Shown: positions 8,818 to 16,627 of the stretch, piece by piece
Position numbering within the stretch: position 1 is the stretch's first letter
Layout: each line of letters begins with the position of its first letter
Assembly (NCBI GenBank): GCA_034412795.1
Contig: DAOUMD010000044.1
Coordinates: 7,731-71,730 of the forward strand
Direction of reading: 5' to 3'
From: JAUVPY01 sp034412795
Lineage (GTDB): Bacteria; Chloroflexota; Anaerolineae; 4572-78; NAK82
DNA: 64,000 bases
The notes under the pieces: model-generated
What the model saw: the letters and a program-made list of their open reading frames with translations, nothing else
Told to the model about the DNA's origin: nothing
Database searches by the model: none
Position numbers and translations under genes: made by a program

Positions 8818-8906
8818 TGTCATTTCGAGCGAAGGGCTTAATCCCTCTCAAGGTTGATTGCGCAGCCATCGCTGATGGGGATTTCTGGCTATCGCTCGAA
8901 ATGACA
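8818..8906. repeat. Inverted-repeat element of 89 bp
   Basis: 15-bp perfect arms TGTCATTTCGAGCGA / TCGCTCGAAATGACA. The end sequence resembles the widespread TGTCATTCTGAGCGAAG-type bacterial intergenic repeats, and a related but imperfect element lies at 36628-36711. No clear target duplication is seen. Confidence 0.6.
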
Positions 8907-8965
8907 TAATTTAGGTGCGGGAACTTATATTTTCTTGGCATTGCCTTAAACGAAATCCCAATCCT

Positions 8966-10111
8966 ATGAAAGTCCTCATGATCTCCAAGGCCTGCGTGGT
9001 GGGGGCCTATCAAAAGAAGTTAGAAGAGATAGCCCGGCACGATGGTGTCGATCTTACGGTAGTGGTCCCCCCCGAGTGGCAGGACGAGCGTGGTACGCTG
9101 CACTTGGAGCGGGTTCACACCACTGGCTACGATTTGCGCATCGAGCCCATCGCTCTTAACGGTCACTTCCACTTGCATTACTACCCGACTCTTGGCAGAG
9201 TAATGCGTGAGGTAGGACCGGACGTGGTGCACATTGACGAGGAGCCTTACAATCTGGCCACCTTCCGGGCTACGCGGGCCGCGCGGCGCTTGGGTGCACG
9301 AACGGTGGTTTTCACCTGGCAGAATCTCCAGCGTCGCTACCCACCGCCTTTCGGATGGATGGAATCTTATGTGCTGTCTCGCACCGACGCGTTACTGACC
9401 GGCAACGCCGAGGGAGTAGACGTGTGGCGGGCCAAAGGTTACACGGGGCCGGTGGAGGTGATCCCTCAATTCGGTGTGGATCCCGACTTCTATCAGCCCA
9501 TCACCCGTCCTTCGCGTCCCAGCAAGCCAAGCGTGTTGCTGCGCCGTAGTGCGCGCCGACCCTCGCAAAACGAGATGGTCATCGGCTACATTGGCCGCCT
9601 GGTGCCGGAGAAGGGCATAGACATCCTCCTGGAGGCCGTCGCCCAGCTTCAGGGACCGTGGGAGTTGCGCATCTTGGGTAGCGGACCCGAACGTGATCGA
9701 CTGGAGAAGATGGCCCAGTGGTTGGGCATTTTGCCCCGCGTCGCCTTCGACCTGCCCATCCCATCTACCCAGATGCCTTATTATTACAGCGGCCTCGACG
9801 TGTTGGTGCTTCCCTCTCGCACGCGCCTCAACTGGAAGGAACAATTCGGCCGGGTACTCATCGAGGCCATGGCCTGCCGGGTGGTGGTCGTTGGGGCGCG
9901 TTGTGGCGCGATCCCTGAGGTCATCGGCGACGCGGGTCTCACCTTCGCTGAGGGGGACCCGGCTGACCTGCGTACGCAACTTCAGAGATTGTTGGGAGAT
10001 ACTCAATTGCGCCTCGATCTGGCGCAAAAGGGCCACCAGCGCGTCTTGGACCAGTTCACCCAGTCGCAGATCGCAGCCCGCACCGTGGAGATCTACAAGG
10101 GACTGGGTTGA
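8966..10111 (+). CDS. GT4 family glycosyltransferase
   Basis: 381 residues from ATG 8966; the frame is open further upstream, but the protein starts properly at MKVLMISKACVVGAYQ. It has the GT-B layout: an N-terminal Rossmann domain with D.VHIDEEPYNLA, and a C-terminal half with IGYIGRLVPEKGIDILLEA and the E-x7-E donor-sugar region (RVLIEAMACRVVVVGARCGAIPE, split here around FG). This half is typical of retaining GT4 enzymes that use NDP-sugars. It is followed after 55 bases by a second GT4 gene and then by an initiating sugar-phosphate transferase, so it probably builds an exopolysaccharide or O-chain on the cytoplasmic face of the membrane. The sugar cannot be told. Confidence 0.85.
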   Translation: MKVLMISKACVVGAYQKKLEEIARHDGVDLTVVVPPEWQDERGTLHLERVHTTGYDLRIEPIALNGHFHLHYYPTLGRVMREVGPDVVHIDEEPYNLATFRATRAARRLGARTVVFTWQNLQRRYPPPFGWMESYVLSRTDALLTGNAEGVDVWRAKGYTGPVEVIPQFGVDPDFYQPITRPSRPSKPSVLLRRSARRPSQNEMVIGYIGRLVPEKGIDILLEAVAQLQGPWELRILGSGPERDRLEKMAQWLGILPRVAFDLPIPSTQMPYYYSGLDVLVLPSRTRLNWKEQFGRVLIEAMACRVVVVGARCGAIPEVIGDAGLTFAEGDPADLRTQLQRLLGDTQLRLDLAQKGHQRVLDQFTQSQIAARTVEIYKGLG

Positions 10112-10130
10112 GAACCTATTTGCAGAACGC

Positions 10131-10160
10131 TTCGCCTCTGTCCAACAAGTGTGGTATAAT
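10131..10160 (+). promoter_or_regulatory. Promoter placed directly against the next start codon
   Basis: TTCGCC (10131-10136), an 18-base spacer and a perfect TATAAT (10155-10160). Only six bases separate it from GTG 10167, so transcription would begin at or next to the start codon and give a leaderless mRNA. The -35 is weak. Confidence 0.45.
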
Positions 10161-10166
10161 ATTGCC

Positions 10167-11336
10167 GTGGACGCACAAGCCCCATCTTTGACGCACATTG
10201 GCCTCAACGCTCACCTGCTCTCTCTCAGCCGTAATTACAGAGGGGCAGGCATCAATTCATATATCTACCATTTGTTAAAGAACCTGGGTCAGATTGACAC
10301 CGATTATCGCTTCAGTGTCTTCCTGGGTGACCGTCGCTTCGAGGATGAGCGACTTAGGCTCCATTATAGCCGGTGGCCGACGCGCACGCCAGCGATGCGC
10401 ATCTTGTGGGAGCAACTGGCGCAACCCATGGTGCTGCATCAAAGGGGGGTTGACCTTTTGCACGCCTTGGCCTTCACTGGTCCCCTGGTGACGCCCTGTC
10501 CCTTTGTGGTAACCATCTACGATCTGAGCTTTTACCATTACCCGGAGGCATTCCGACCCTGGAACCGCTGGTATTTGAGCCTCTTCACCGCACTTTCGGC
10601 CCGTCGCGCGCGGCGGGTCATTGCTATCTCTGAGAACACCAAGCGCGATGTGGTGAAGATGTTAGGCGTGTCCCCTGACCGGGTAGATGTGGCCTACTGC
10701 GGAGTAGATAAGGATTTCCGTCCCCTAGCGGCGGCTGAGGTGGCTCAATTTCGGCGAGAGCGTGCTTTGCCCGATCGTTTTATTCTGTTCCTGGGCACGC
10801 TCGAGCCTCGCAAGAATGTACAGAAGCTAGTTCAGGCCTATGGTCAGTGGCGGGTGGCGGAACCCGATCTTCCCAAACTCGTGGTGGCTGGAGGCAAGGG
10901 CTGGTATTACGACCAGATTTTCGCTGAAGTAGAACACCTGGGTTTGACTGGTGATGTCATTTTTCCCGGCTACGTGGTGCAGCAGGAGCTACCATTGTGG
11001 TATAATGCCGCTGATCTTTTTGTCTATCCATCGCGCTACGAAGGCTTCGGCCTGCCGGTGCTGGAGGCGATGGCTTGTGGCACCCCAGTCGTCACCACCC
11101 ACGTTGCCTCGTTGCCCGAAGTGGCAGGCGACGCTGCTCTGTTGGTGCCGCCCGACGATGAGTCACAACTGCTTGAGGCCATGCGCCGTGCGTTGAGCAA
11201 TGCTTCGCTGCGTCAAGAGATGGTGACCAAGGGGTTGGCTCACGCTGCCGATTTTACCTGGGCACGTACCGCCCTGCAGACCCTGGACACCTATGGCCGG
11301 GCGCTGGGCAAAGAAAGGGTTGTGGGCAAGGAGTAG
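10167..11336 (+). CDS. GT4 family glycosyltransferase (mannosyltransferase-like)
   Basis: About 389 residues from GTG 10167; TTG 10188 is an alternative. The frame is open far upstream, but that part overlaps the previous gene and makes no sense as protein. The N-terminal HIGLNAHLLS..RGAGINSY loop is typical of this GT4 group (MtfB/WbaZ-like). Later come FLGTLEPRKN, the donor-binding VYPSRYEGFGLPVLEAMACG and the conserved AALLVPPDD. There is no Shine-Dalgarno; a TATAAT box lies six bases upstream, which points to leaderless translation. It belongs with the neighbouring polysaccharide genes. Confidence 0.85.
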   Translation: MDAQAPSLTHIGLNAHLLSLSRNYRGAGINSYIYHLLKNLGQIDTDYRFSVFLGDRRFEDERLRLHYSRWPTRTPAMRILWEQLAQPMVLHQRGVDLLHALAFTGPLVTPCPFVVTIYDLSFYHYPEAFRPWNRWYLSLFTALSARRARRVIAISENTKRDVVKMLGVSPDRVDVAYCGVDKDFRPLAAAEVAQFRRERALPDRFILFLGTLEPRKNVQKLVQAYGQWRVAEPDLPKLVVAGGKGWYYDQIFAEVEHLGLTGDVIFPGYVVQQELPLWYNAADLFVYPSRYEGFGLPVLEAMACGTPVVTTHVASLPEVAGDAALLVPPDDESQLLEAMRRALSNASLRQEMVTKGLAHAADFTWARTALQTLDTYGRALGKERVVGKE

Positions 11337-11370
11337 CGAGCCCTTTGCTTGCTCTTTAGGAGATACTCCT

Positions 11371-12852
11371 GTGGTAGAATCAGGATCAACTCTGGCTTCC
11401 GTTAAAAGAAGAAACAGGCTGTTGGCGAGCATCAAGCGTCGCTGGGTGCTAATTGCCGGTTTGGTGATCACTGATGCTCTCCTCATCAATATTGCCTTTG
11501 CCATCGCCTATTACATTCGCTACGATCTTCAATGGCTACGCGCCGTTGACCCTGCCTATGTCGTTCCTTTTTCCGTTTACATCCCCTTTGCCCTGATCCT
11601 CACCTTCGTGCTCATCCTGGCCTACCGGCGGCAAGGTCTCTACAACCTGCGTCAGGGAGTATCTTGGTTCGACGAACTGACTGCCATCGTCAACGGCAGC
11701 ACGACCGGGATTGTGATCATGGTCGTGTTGGTCTTCATCTCGCGACCTACCTTCTACTCTCGTCTTATTTTCTTCTACGCTGGGGCGCTGATTGTCGTGC
11801 TGCTGAGTCTCAGCCGGCTCGTCAAAAACATTTGGCTGAAACACTTGCGTCGCCGGGGTATTGGCGTGGCTCGGGCCGTTATCGTCGGCGCGGGCGAGGT
11901 AGGACGCACCGTAATGCGCACTATGGTCGCGCATCCTGACTTGGGTTACGAGATTGTCGGCTTTGTAGATGACGACCCGGCCAAGGGTACCACCGACATC
12001 GGCCGATTTAAAGGACTGGGCAGCCTGGATAGCTTGGCTATCTTGGTTCAAGACGAAGCCATCGATGAGGTCATCATCACCTTACCTTGGCAGTACCACC
12101 GCAAGATCATGGCCATCATGGCTCAATGTGAGCGGGAGAACGTCCGGGCACGTATCGTGCCTGATCTGTTCCAGATGACTCTCAGCCGTATGTCTATCAA
12201 CGAGATGGCAGGCATTCCGCTGATTGGGGTCAAGCAGGTACGCGTCAGCTCTCTTACTCGTTTCCTAAAAAGAGCAATCGATGTCGCTTTTTCGCTGACT
12301 GTCCTGATATTTACTGCGCCGCTGATGGCACTCATTGCCCTGGCTATCAAGATGGATTCTCCAGGGCCGATACTCTTTCGCCAGGATCGGGTGGGCCAGG
12401 GTGGAAGACCTTTCATCCTGTATAAATTCCGCTCAATGACGATCGGTGCTGAGAATCAAAAAGACCTCCTGCGCGATCTGAACGAAGCCGATGGTCCGAT
12501 TTTTAAGATGAAGGATGATCCGCGCGTCACGCGCGTGGGGCGCTGGCTGCGACGCTTCAGCTTGGATGAGCTGTCCCAGTGCTATAATGTACTGCGCGGC
12601 GACATGAGCATCATCGGGCCACGACCTCCCCTGCCGGAGGAGGTCGCCGAATACCAGCCCTGGCATATGCGCCGCCTGGACATCGCGCCCGGCATCACCG
12701 GCTTGTGGCAAGTCAGTGGACGCAGCGAACTCCCCTTTGACGAGATGGCGCTCCTGGATATCTATTACGTTGAGCATTGGAACCCGACCCTTGATTTGAA
12801 GATTCTCCTGCGTACCATCCCTACCATCCTCTTCGGCGATGGCGCGTACTAA
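11371..12852 (+). CDS. Undecaprenyl-phosphate glycosylphosphotransferase, exopolysaccharide initiation
   Basis: 493 residues from GTG 11371, which has AGGAG at 11359-11363. There are four N-terminal membrane helices (about residues 20-125). A CoA-binding/Rossmann-like central domain follows (VIVGAGEVGRTVMR near 170), then one more membrane helix near 315. The C-terminal catalytic domain carries KRAIDVAFSL, PILFRQDRVGQ, YKFRSM and the DELSQ.YNVLRGDMSIIGPRP signature. This family (WbaP/WcaJ/EpsE type) moves a hexose-1-phosphate from UDP-sugar to undecaprenyl phosphate, the first step of repeat-unit assembly. The two upstream glycosyltransferases would add later sugars. The Shine-Dalgarno AGGAG is complementary to the CTCCT just after it. 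Confidence 0.9.
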   Translation: MVESGSTLASVKRRNRLLASIKRRWVLIAGLVITDALLINIAFAIAYYIRYDLQWLRAVDPAYVVPFSVYIPFALILTFVLILAYRRQGLYNLRQGVSWFDELTAIVNGSTTGIVIMVVLVFISRPTFYSRLIFFYAGALIVVLLSLSRLVKNIWLKHLRRRGIGVARAVIVGAGEVGRTVMRTMVAHPDLGYEIVGFVDDDPAKGTTDIGRFKGLGSLDSLAILVQDEAIDEVIITLPWQYHRKIMAIMAQCERENVRARIVPDLFQMTLSRMSINEMAGIPLIGVKQVRVSSLTRFLKRAIDVAFSLTVLIFTAPLMALIALAIKMDSPGPILFRQDRVGQGGRPFILYKFRSMTIGAENQKDLLRDLNEADGPIFKMKDDPRVTRVGRWLRRFSLDELSQCYNVLRGDMSIIGPRPPLPEEVAEYQPWHMRRLDIAPGITGLWQVSGRSELPFDEMALLDIYYVEHWNPTLDLKILLRTIPTILFGDGAY

Positions 12853-12854
12853 TC

Positions 12855-12971
12855 ACAAATGACAAGTGCCAAATATCAAATATCAAATATCAAATATCAA
12901 ATTTCCCAATATCAAGCTCTAATTTTCGAATTTGCCATTTGATATTTGCCATTTGTCATTTGATATTTGAT
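12855..12971. repeat. AT-rich word repeat with inverted halves
   Basis: The left half is about five tandem copies of a 7-base word (AAATATC). The right half contains the inverse words (GATATTT, CATTTGTCATTT), so the whole 117-bp stretch can fold on itself. It fills the space between the polysaccharide genes and the peptidase gene. Similar word-type palindromes with other words occur at 26503, 35892, 39614 and 43104. Confidence 0.65.
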
Positions 12972-12984
12972 CTGCGAGGATCTC

Positions 12985-14172
12985 ATGTTTAGATTTACCC
13001 CACAAGACCAACAAGCCTTAACATCTTTCCTGCAAGACCTGGTGCGTATCCCCAGTTTCTCGTGCCGGGAAAAGGGTGTCGCCGAACGCCTGGAGGCCGA
13101 GATGCGCGCTGTCGGCTTTGATGAGGTGTGGACCGATCGCATTGGCAACATAGTGGGCCGCATCGGGCCGGGAACTGGCCCTCGCTTGCTGTACAACGGG
13201 CATATGGACACCGTCGGCGTAGGTGATCCAGGGGCCTGGACTCACGATCCTTTCGGCGCCGAGATTGATGATGGCCTCCTTTACGGGCGTGGCGCGACCG
13301 ATATGAAGGGACCGCTGGCCAGCTTGGTCTATGGTGCTAAGGCACTAAAGGACAGCGGCGTCAGATTGGCTGGCGACCTATACGTGGTTGGCGTGGTGCA
13401 AGAGGAGCCGTGTGAAGGGTACGCCATGCGTGTGCTCGTCGAAGAGGAGGGACTGCGGCCTGATTGGGTGGTGCTGGCCGAACCGAGCAACTTGCGAGTG
13501 ACCCGAGGACACCGCGGGCGGATGGAAATGCACGTCACCGTGCGGGGCCGCTCAGCTCACGCTTCAATGCCTCATTTGGGTGAGAACGCGATTTACGGCG
13601 CGGCGCGCATCATTTTTTCATTAGAGTTGCTGGCCGACATGTTGGCCGAGGATCCCTTCCTGGGCAAGGGGACGTTGGCTGTCACTCGTATTGAGAATAC
13701 TGCCGGTAGCAAAAACGTCATCCCCGATAGTTGCACCTTTGTCATCGACCGGCGACTGACGCTGGGCGAAACCGAGGCCAAGGCCCTGGCCGAGGTCGAG
13801 GGAGTCATCGTGCGTGAAAACGTGCGCGCCGAGGTCTCTCTGGCCGAGTTTGACTATACCAGCTACATCGGCTATCGCTGCCGTGACGTGGAGCACTACC
13901 CGGCCTGGGTGGTGTCCGAGAACCACGTTCTGGTGCAGGCGACCGCTCGCGCAGTGCGGGCGGTGACTGGCGAGCGCCCTCCCATCGGCAAGTGGGATTT
14001 TTCCACTGACGGCGTCTACACCATGGGCGTCGCCGGCATCCCCACCGTGGGGTTGGGTCCCGGTGACGAAGCCCAGGCTCACACCGCCGACGAGTGCATT
14101 CGTCTGTCCGACTGCTACACCGCCGCCCGGATCTACGCCCAACTAGCCGTCGAATTGCTGGGCCAGGGTTGA
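12985..14172 (+). CDS. M20 family metallopeptidase/deacylase (YgeY-like)
   Basis: 395 residues from ATG 12985, preceded by GAGGA. It shows the two-zinc M20 pattern: YNGHMDTV with the first zinc His (about residue 74), GRGATDMKG with the bridging Asp (about 106) and the QEEPCEG catalytic/metal Glu pair (about 140). A dimerisation domain with GHRGRMEMHVTVRGRSAHAS follows, and a final zinc His lies in the segment DEAQAHTADE. The pattern fits the ArgE/DapE/YgeY branch, which removes acyl or carbamoyl groups from amino acids or small peptides. YgeY-like members are sometimes linked to purine or selenium-dependent metabolism; the substrate here is not known. Confidence 0.8.
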   Translation: MFRFTPQDQQALTSFLQDLVRIPSFSCREKGVAERLEAEMRAVGFDEVWTDRIGNIVGRIGPGTGPRLLYNGHMDTVGVGDPGAWTHDPFGAEIDDGLLYGRGATDMKGPLASLVYGAKALKDSGVRLAGDLYVVGVVQEEPCEGYAMRVLVEEEGLRPDWVVLAEPSNLRVTRGHRGRMEMHVTVRGRSAHASMPHLGENAIYGAARIIFSLELLADMLAEDPFLGKGTLAVTRIENTAGSKNVIPDSCTFVIDRRLTLGETEAKALAEVEGVIVRENVRAEVSLAEFDYTSYIGYRCRDVEHYPAWVVSENHVLVQATARAVRAVTGERPPIGKWDFSTDGVYTMGVAGIPTVGLGPGDEAQAHTADECIRLSDCYTAARIYAQLAVELLGQG

Positions 14173-14244
14173 TAGGCTCTTGTTCATTCGGGGTAAATTG
14201 ATTGAACCGCTGCTACCCAAACGGTAGCAACAGGAGTGAGATCA

Positions 14245-15096
14245 ATGGCACGCTTGGGAGCACACATGTCGGTTAGCGGCGGGGTTGATACGGCTTTTGA
14301 CCGGGGCGAGCAAGTCGGCTGCGATGCTATACAAATCTTCACCAAGAACAGTAACCAGTGGCGGGCGGCGCCACTGAAAGAGGAGAACGTCGAACGCTAT
14401 CATCGCCGACAGGCCGAGACAGGCATCACGCCTGTGGTCGCCCACGCTTCGTACTTGCTCAACCTGGCCACACCCGACGATGGGCTGTGGCACCGATCCA
14501 TCGAAGCCATGCTGGTCGAGATGGAACGTTGTGACATATTGTCTATTCCCTACCTGGTCGTCCACCCCGGCTCGCACATGGGATCAGGTGAGGACTCCGG
14601 TATTGCACGCATCGCCAAGGCGCTGAACGTCGCCTACGATCGCCTGCCCGACGCCCGGGTAAAGATCACCCTGGAGACCACGGCCGGCCAGGGCACCAAC
14701 TTGGGCTACCGTTTTGAACAGTTGGCTGCCATGATCGCTGCGACCGAGGTGGAGGAGCGTCTGGCCGTATGTTACGACACCTGTCACACCCTGGCGGCCG
14801 GCTACGACTTCCGCACCCCCGAAGGCTACGCCGAAGTATTCACACAATTTGACGAGATTATCGGTCTGGAGCGCCTGGCGGTCTTCCATTTCAACGACTC
14901 CAAACAAGGTCTGGGCAGCCGCCGCGACCGGCACGCACACATCGGCGAGGGATCGGTGGGCCTGGATGGTTTTCGCCCCATTCTAAACGATCCCCGCTTC
15001 GAAGACACCCCCATGTTGTTGGAGACACCCAAGTCAAAGGATATGCACGAGGACATTGAGAATCTGGCGCGGCTGCGGGCGCTGATCGACGCATAG
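14245..15096 (+). CDS. nfo: Endonuclease IV (AP endonuclease)
   Basis: 283 residues from ATG 14245 with AGGAG nine bases upstream. The beginning LGAHMSVSGGVDTAFDRG and the segments QIFTKNSNQW, HASYLLNLA, VVHPGSHMG, ETTAGQGTNLG, CYDTCHTLAAGYD, HFNDSKQGLGSRRDRHAHIGEG and LLETPK are the metal-binding blocks of the Nfo/Apn1 family. It cleaves DNA 5' of abasic sites with three zinc ions, in base-excision repair. The length is standard. Recombination and repair genes (recF and a macro-domain protein) lie within 2 kb, but on separate transcripts. Confidence 0.95.
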   Translation: MARLGAHMSVSGGVDTAFDRGEQVGCDAIQIFTKNSNQWRAAPLKEENVERYHRRQAETGITPVVAHASYLLNLATPDDGLWHRSIEAMLVEMERCDILSIPYLVVHPGSHMGSGEDSGIARIAKALNVAYDRLPDARVKITLETTAGQGTNLGYRFEQLAAMIAATEVEERLAVCYDTCHTLAAGYDFRTPEGYAEVFTQFDEIIGLERLAVFHFNDSKQGLGSRRDRHAHIGEGSVGLDGFRPILNDPRFEDTPMLLETPKSKDMHEDIENLARLRALIDA

Positions 15097-15216
15097 AAGA
15101 AAAAGACGTTCCACATAGGAGCGCCTTTTGAAAAGCAACGACCTATCTCATCGCTGGATGGTTACATTGTAACTGCTTCCAAGAATGTTGAGACTGCCCT
15201 TATAATCAGGGTGCAG

Positions 15217-15858
15217 TTACATCTTTTCCTCGTAGACCCTCAGCATAGCCAACATGACCTCGTCAATGAAGACGTTGATCTGCTGGTAGGTGCTGATCAG
15301 GTCGATGCTGACTTTTTGGCCCATCGTCTCCGACATCTGGATGACGCCGTCCGTCAAGAAGTCGTGGAAGTACAGGAAGGCGCAGACCGCCTCAGTGAGA
15401 GTCAGTTTGCTGACCAAAGAATGCTCACCGTATGAGCGGCCTAGCTCTCGGGCCTCTTCCATAATTTCCTGGCGCTCGGAAGGTTGTGACAGGTATTGCA
15501 TCACCATTGATAGCAATTTGCGGCCCAACTCCCGATGTTCGGCTTTGTCTGTCTCGTCGAAGCGCTGATACCAGCTCTGTTCACTTAGCTTGCCCCCGCT
15601 CACTTCAAGGCGGGTGCGGCCCAGCGCGCTTTGCACCAATAGCTGGACGCCCGATGGCTGCAGCGGTTCCGGCTCAAGTAAAGCCCGCACGTCGCTTTCG
15701 GCGAATCGGCGGTGCCCTCCCGGTGTGCGTACTGTGGGAATTTTGCCCGAGTCAGCCCACTGGCGCAAGGTGGATGGATGCACACCAAGCATCTTACTTG
15801 CCTCTTGCAGAGAGAGCCATTTCACATTAGGTGGAAGCCCCAGATCTTTACTTGACAT
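15217..15858 (-). CDS. MerR/excisionase-type HTH regulator with a C-terminal helical sensor domain
   Basis: 213 residues from the ATG at 15858, which has AGAGG seven bases upstream; a second ATG lies two codons earlier. Residues 12-60 are an HTH_17/MerR-like DNA-binding domain (LSLQEASKMLGVHPSTLRQWADSGKIPTVRT, split after QW; then PGGHRRF). The remaining 130 residues are helical and resemble the RsbRD-like/globin-fold sensor segments seen in Chloroflexota and Actinobacteria regulators. Its own promoter carries a perfect palindrome, which fits autoregulation. The ligand and the target genes are unknown. Confidence 0.75.
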   Translation of the reverse strand: MSSKDLGLPPNVKWLSLQEASKMLGVHPSTLRQWADSGKIPTVRTPGGHRRFAESDVRALLEPEPLQPSGVQLLVQSALGRTRLEVSGGKLSEQSWYQRFDETDKAEHRELGRKLLSMVMQYLSQPSERQEIMEEARELGRSYGEHSLVSKLTLTEAVCAFLYFHDFLTDGVIQMSETMGQKVSIDLISTYQQINVFIDEVMLAMLRVYEEKM

Positions 15859-15966
15859 AAGCATACCTCTGTAAGTCTTCTGTAAGTCTATTGCATCTTG
15901 CCGGGATGTAGCTCTGACAGGATGCGTTACGAGAACTTCACGTCCAACTTCCTGCGTACTATAGGA

Positions 15967-15995
15967 ATTATACAATAAATTGCATACATTTGCAA
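15967..15995 (-). promoter_or_regulatory. Promoter and likely operator of the MerR-like regulator
   Basis: On the minus strand: TTGCAA (15990-15995), a 17-base spacer and a perfect TATAAT (15967-15972). A perfect inverted repeat TTGCA-N6-TGCAA (15980-15995) covers the -35 box and part of the spacer, as expected for an autorepressor site. Confidence 0.65.
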
Positions 15996-16037
15996 CAGGC
16001 CAATGGTAACAGGGTATAATTCACTTCTGGGGCGAAC

Positions 16038-16592
16038 TCAATCTGGTATCAGGGCTTTTAACGCAGTCTCGTATGCCTGGTATGCCCGTTGCCCAAAGAG
16101 CACAAAGCGAACCAGCGTGATCTCTGGGTGCTGGCGTAAGTAGTTGATGACTGTAGCCAGAGCGATGGGTGCAGATTCTTCCATAGGATACCCGTAGGCG
16201 CCAGTGCTGATGGCCGGGAAGGCCACGCTGGAGATGCCGCGCTCCGAGGCGAGTTGCAGCGCGTGCTGGTGGACACTGGCCAACTGTCCAGCATCGCGAG
16301 CCGAGCCGCTGTAAATTGGACCCACCCCGTGGATGACGTATTTTGCTTTCAGTCGATAGCCTCGCGTAAGACGTGCCTCACCCACCGGACACCCACCCAG
16401 CGTCCGGCACTCGGCCAGTAGCTCCGGCCCGGCTGCGCGGCGAATCGCTCCGTCAACGCCACCGCCGCCCAATAAGCTGGAATTGGCCGCATTCACAATT
16501 GCTTCAGTATCTTGTTGTGTGATGTCCCCTTCCACTAGCTCCAGCACCGAGTCGTGGATGTGGACTTCTGCCCAATCTGAGCCTACAGACAT
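16038..16592 (-). CDS. Macro domain protein, ADP-ribose deacetylase-like
   Basis: 184 residues. The macro fold is clear: LVEGDITQQDTEAIVNAANSS (split at DTEA), GGGGVDGAIRRAAG, the loop G.CPVGEARLT, YVIHGVGPIYS, and PAISTGAYGYP near residue 130. These are the ADP-ribose-binding loops of the YmdB/MacroD group, which hydrolyse O-acetyl-ADP-ribose or remove ADP-ribose from proteins. The gene is divergent from recF with 35 bases between the starts, so the two promoters overlap. Confidence 0.9.
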   Translation of the reverse strand: MSVGSDWAEVHIHDSVLELVEGDITQQDTEAIVNAANSSLLGGGGVDGAIRRAAGPELLAECRTLGGCPVGEARLTRGYRLKAKYVIHGVGPIYSGSARDAGQLASVHQHALQLASERGISSVAFPAISTGAYGYPMEESAPIALATVINYLRQHPEITLVRFVLFGQRAYQAYETALKALIPD

Positions 16593-16593
16593 T

Positions 16594-16621
16594 TTGTAGC
16601 CCCCTTCCCTCGTGTTATAAT
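16594..16621 (+). promoter_or_regulatory. recF promoter, leaderless arrangement
   Basis: TTGTAG (16594-16599), a 16-base spacer and a perfect TATAAT (16616-16621). Six bases later comes ATG 16628, with no Shine-Dalgarno, so the mRNA would start at the first codon. The promoter lies across the first codons of the divergent macro-domain gene's upstream region. Confidence 0.6.
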
Positions 16622-16627
16622 CGTGTC

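Noticed and set aside
8703..8906. Target duplications for the two inverted-repeat elements
   Set aside because: Flanking bases do not match, so only the inverted repeats are claimed, not transposition.
9693..10166. Extra N-terminal 158 residues for the second glycosyltransferase
   Set aside because: They overlap the first glycosyltransferase in another frame and are Arg/Ser/Trp-rich nonsense; the GT4 fold starts after GTG 10167.
12855..12971. Tandem repeats that might be a CRISPR array
   Set aside because: Units are 7 bases with no spacers, and the right half is the complement of the left; this is a word palindrome.
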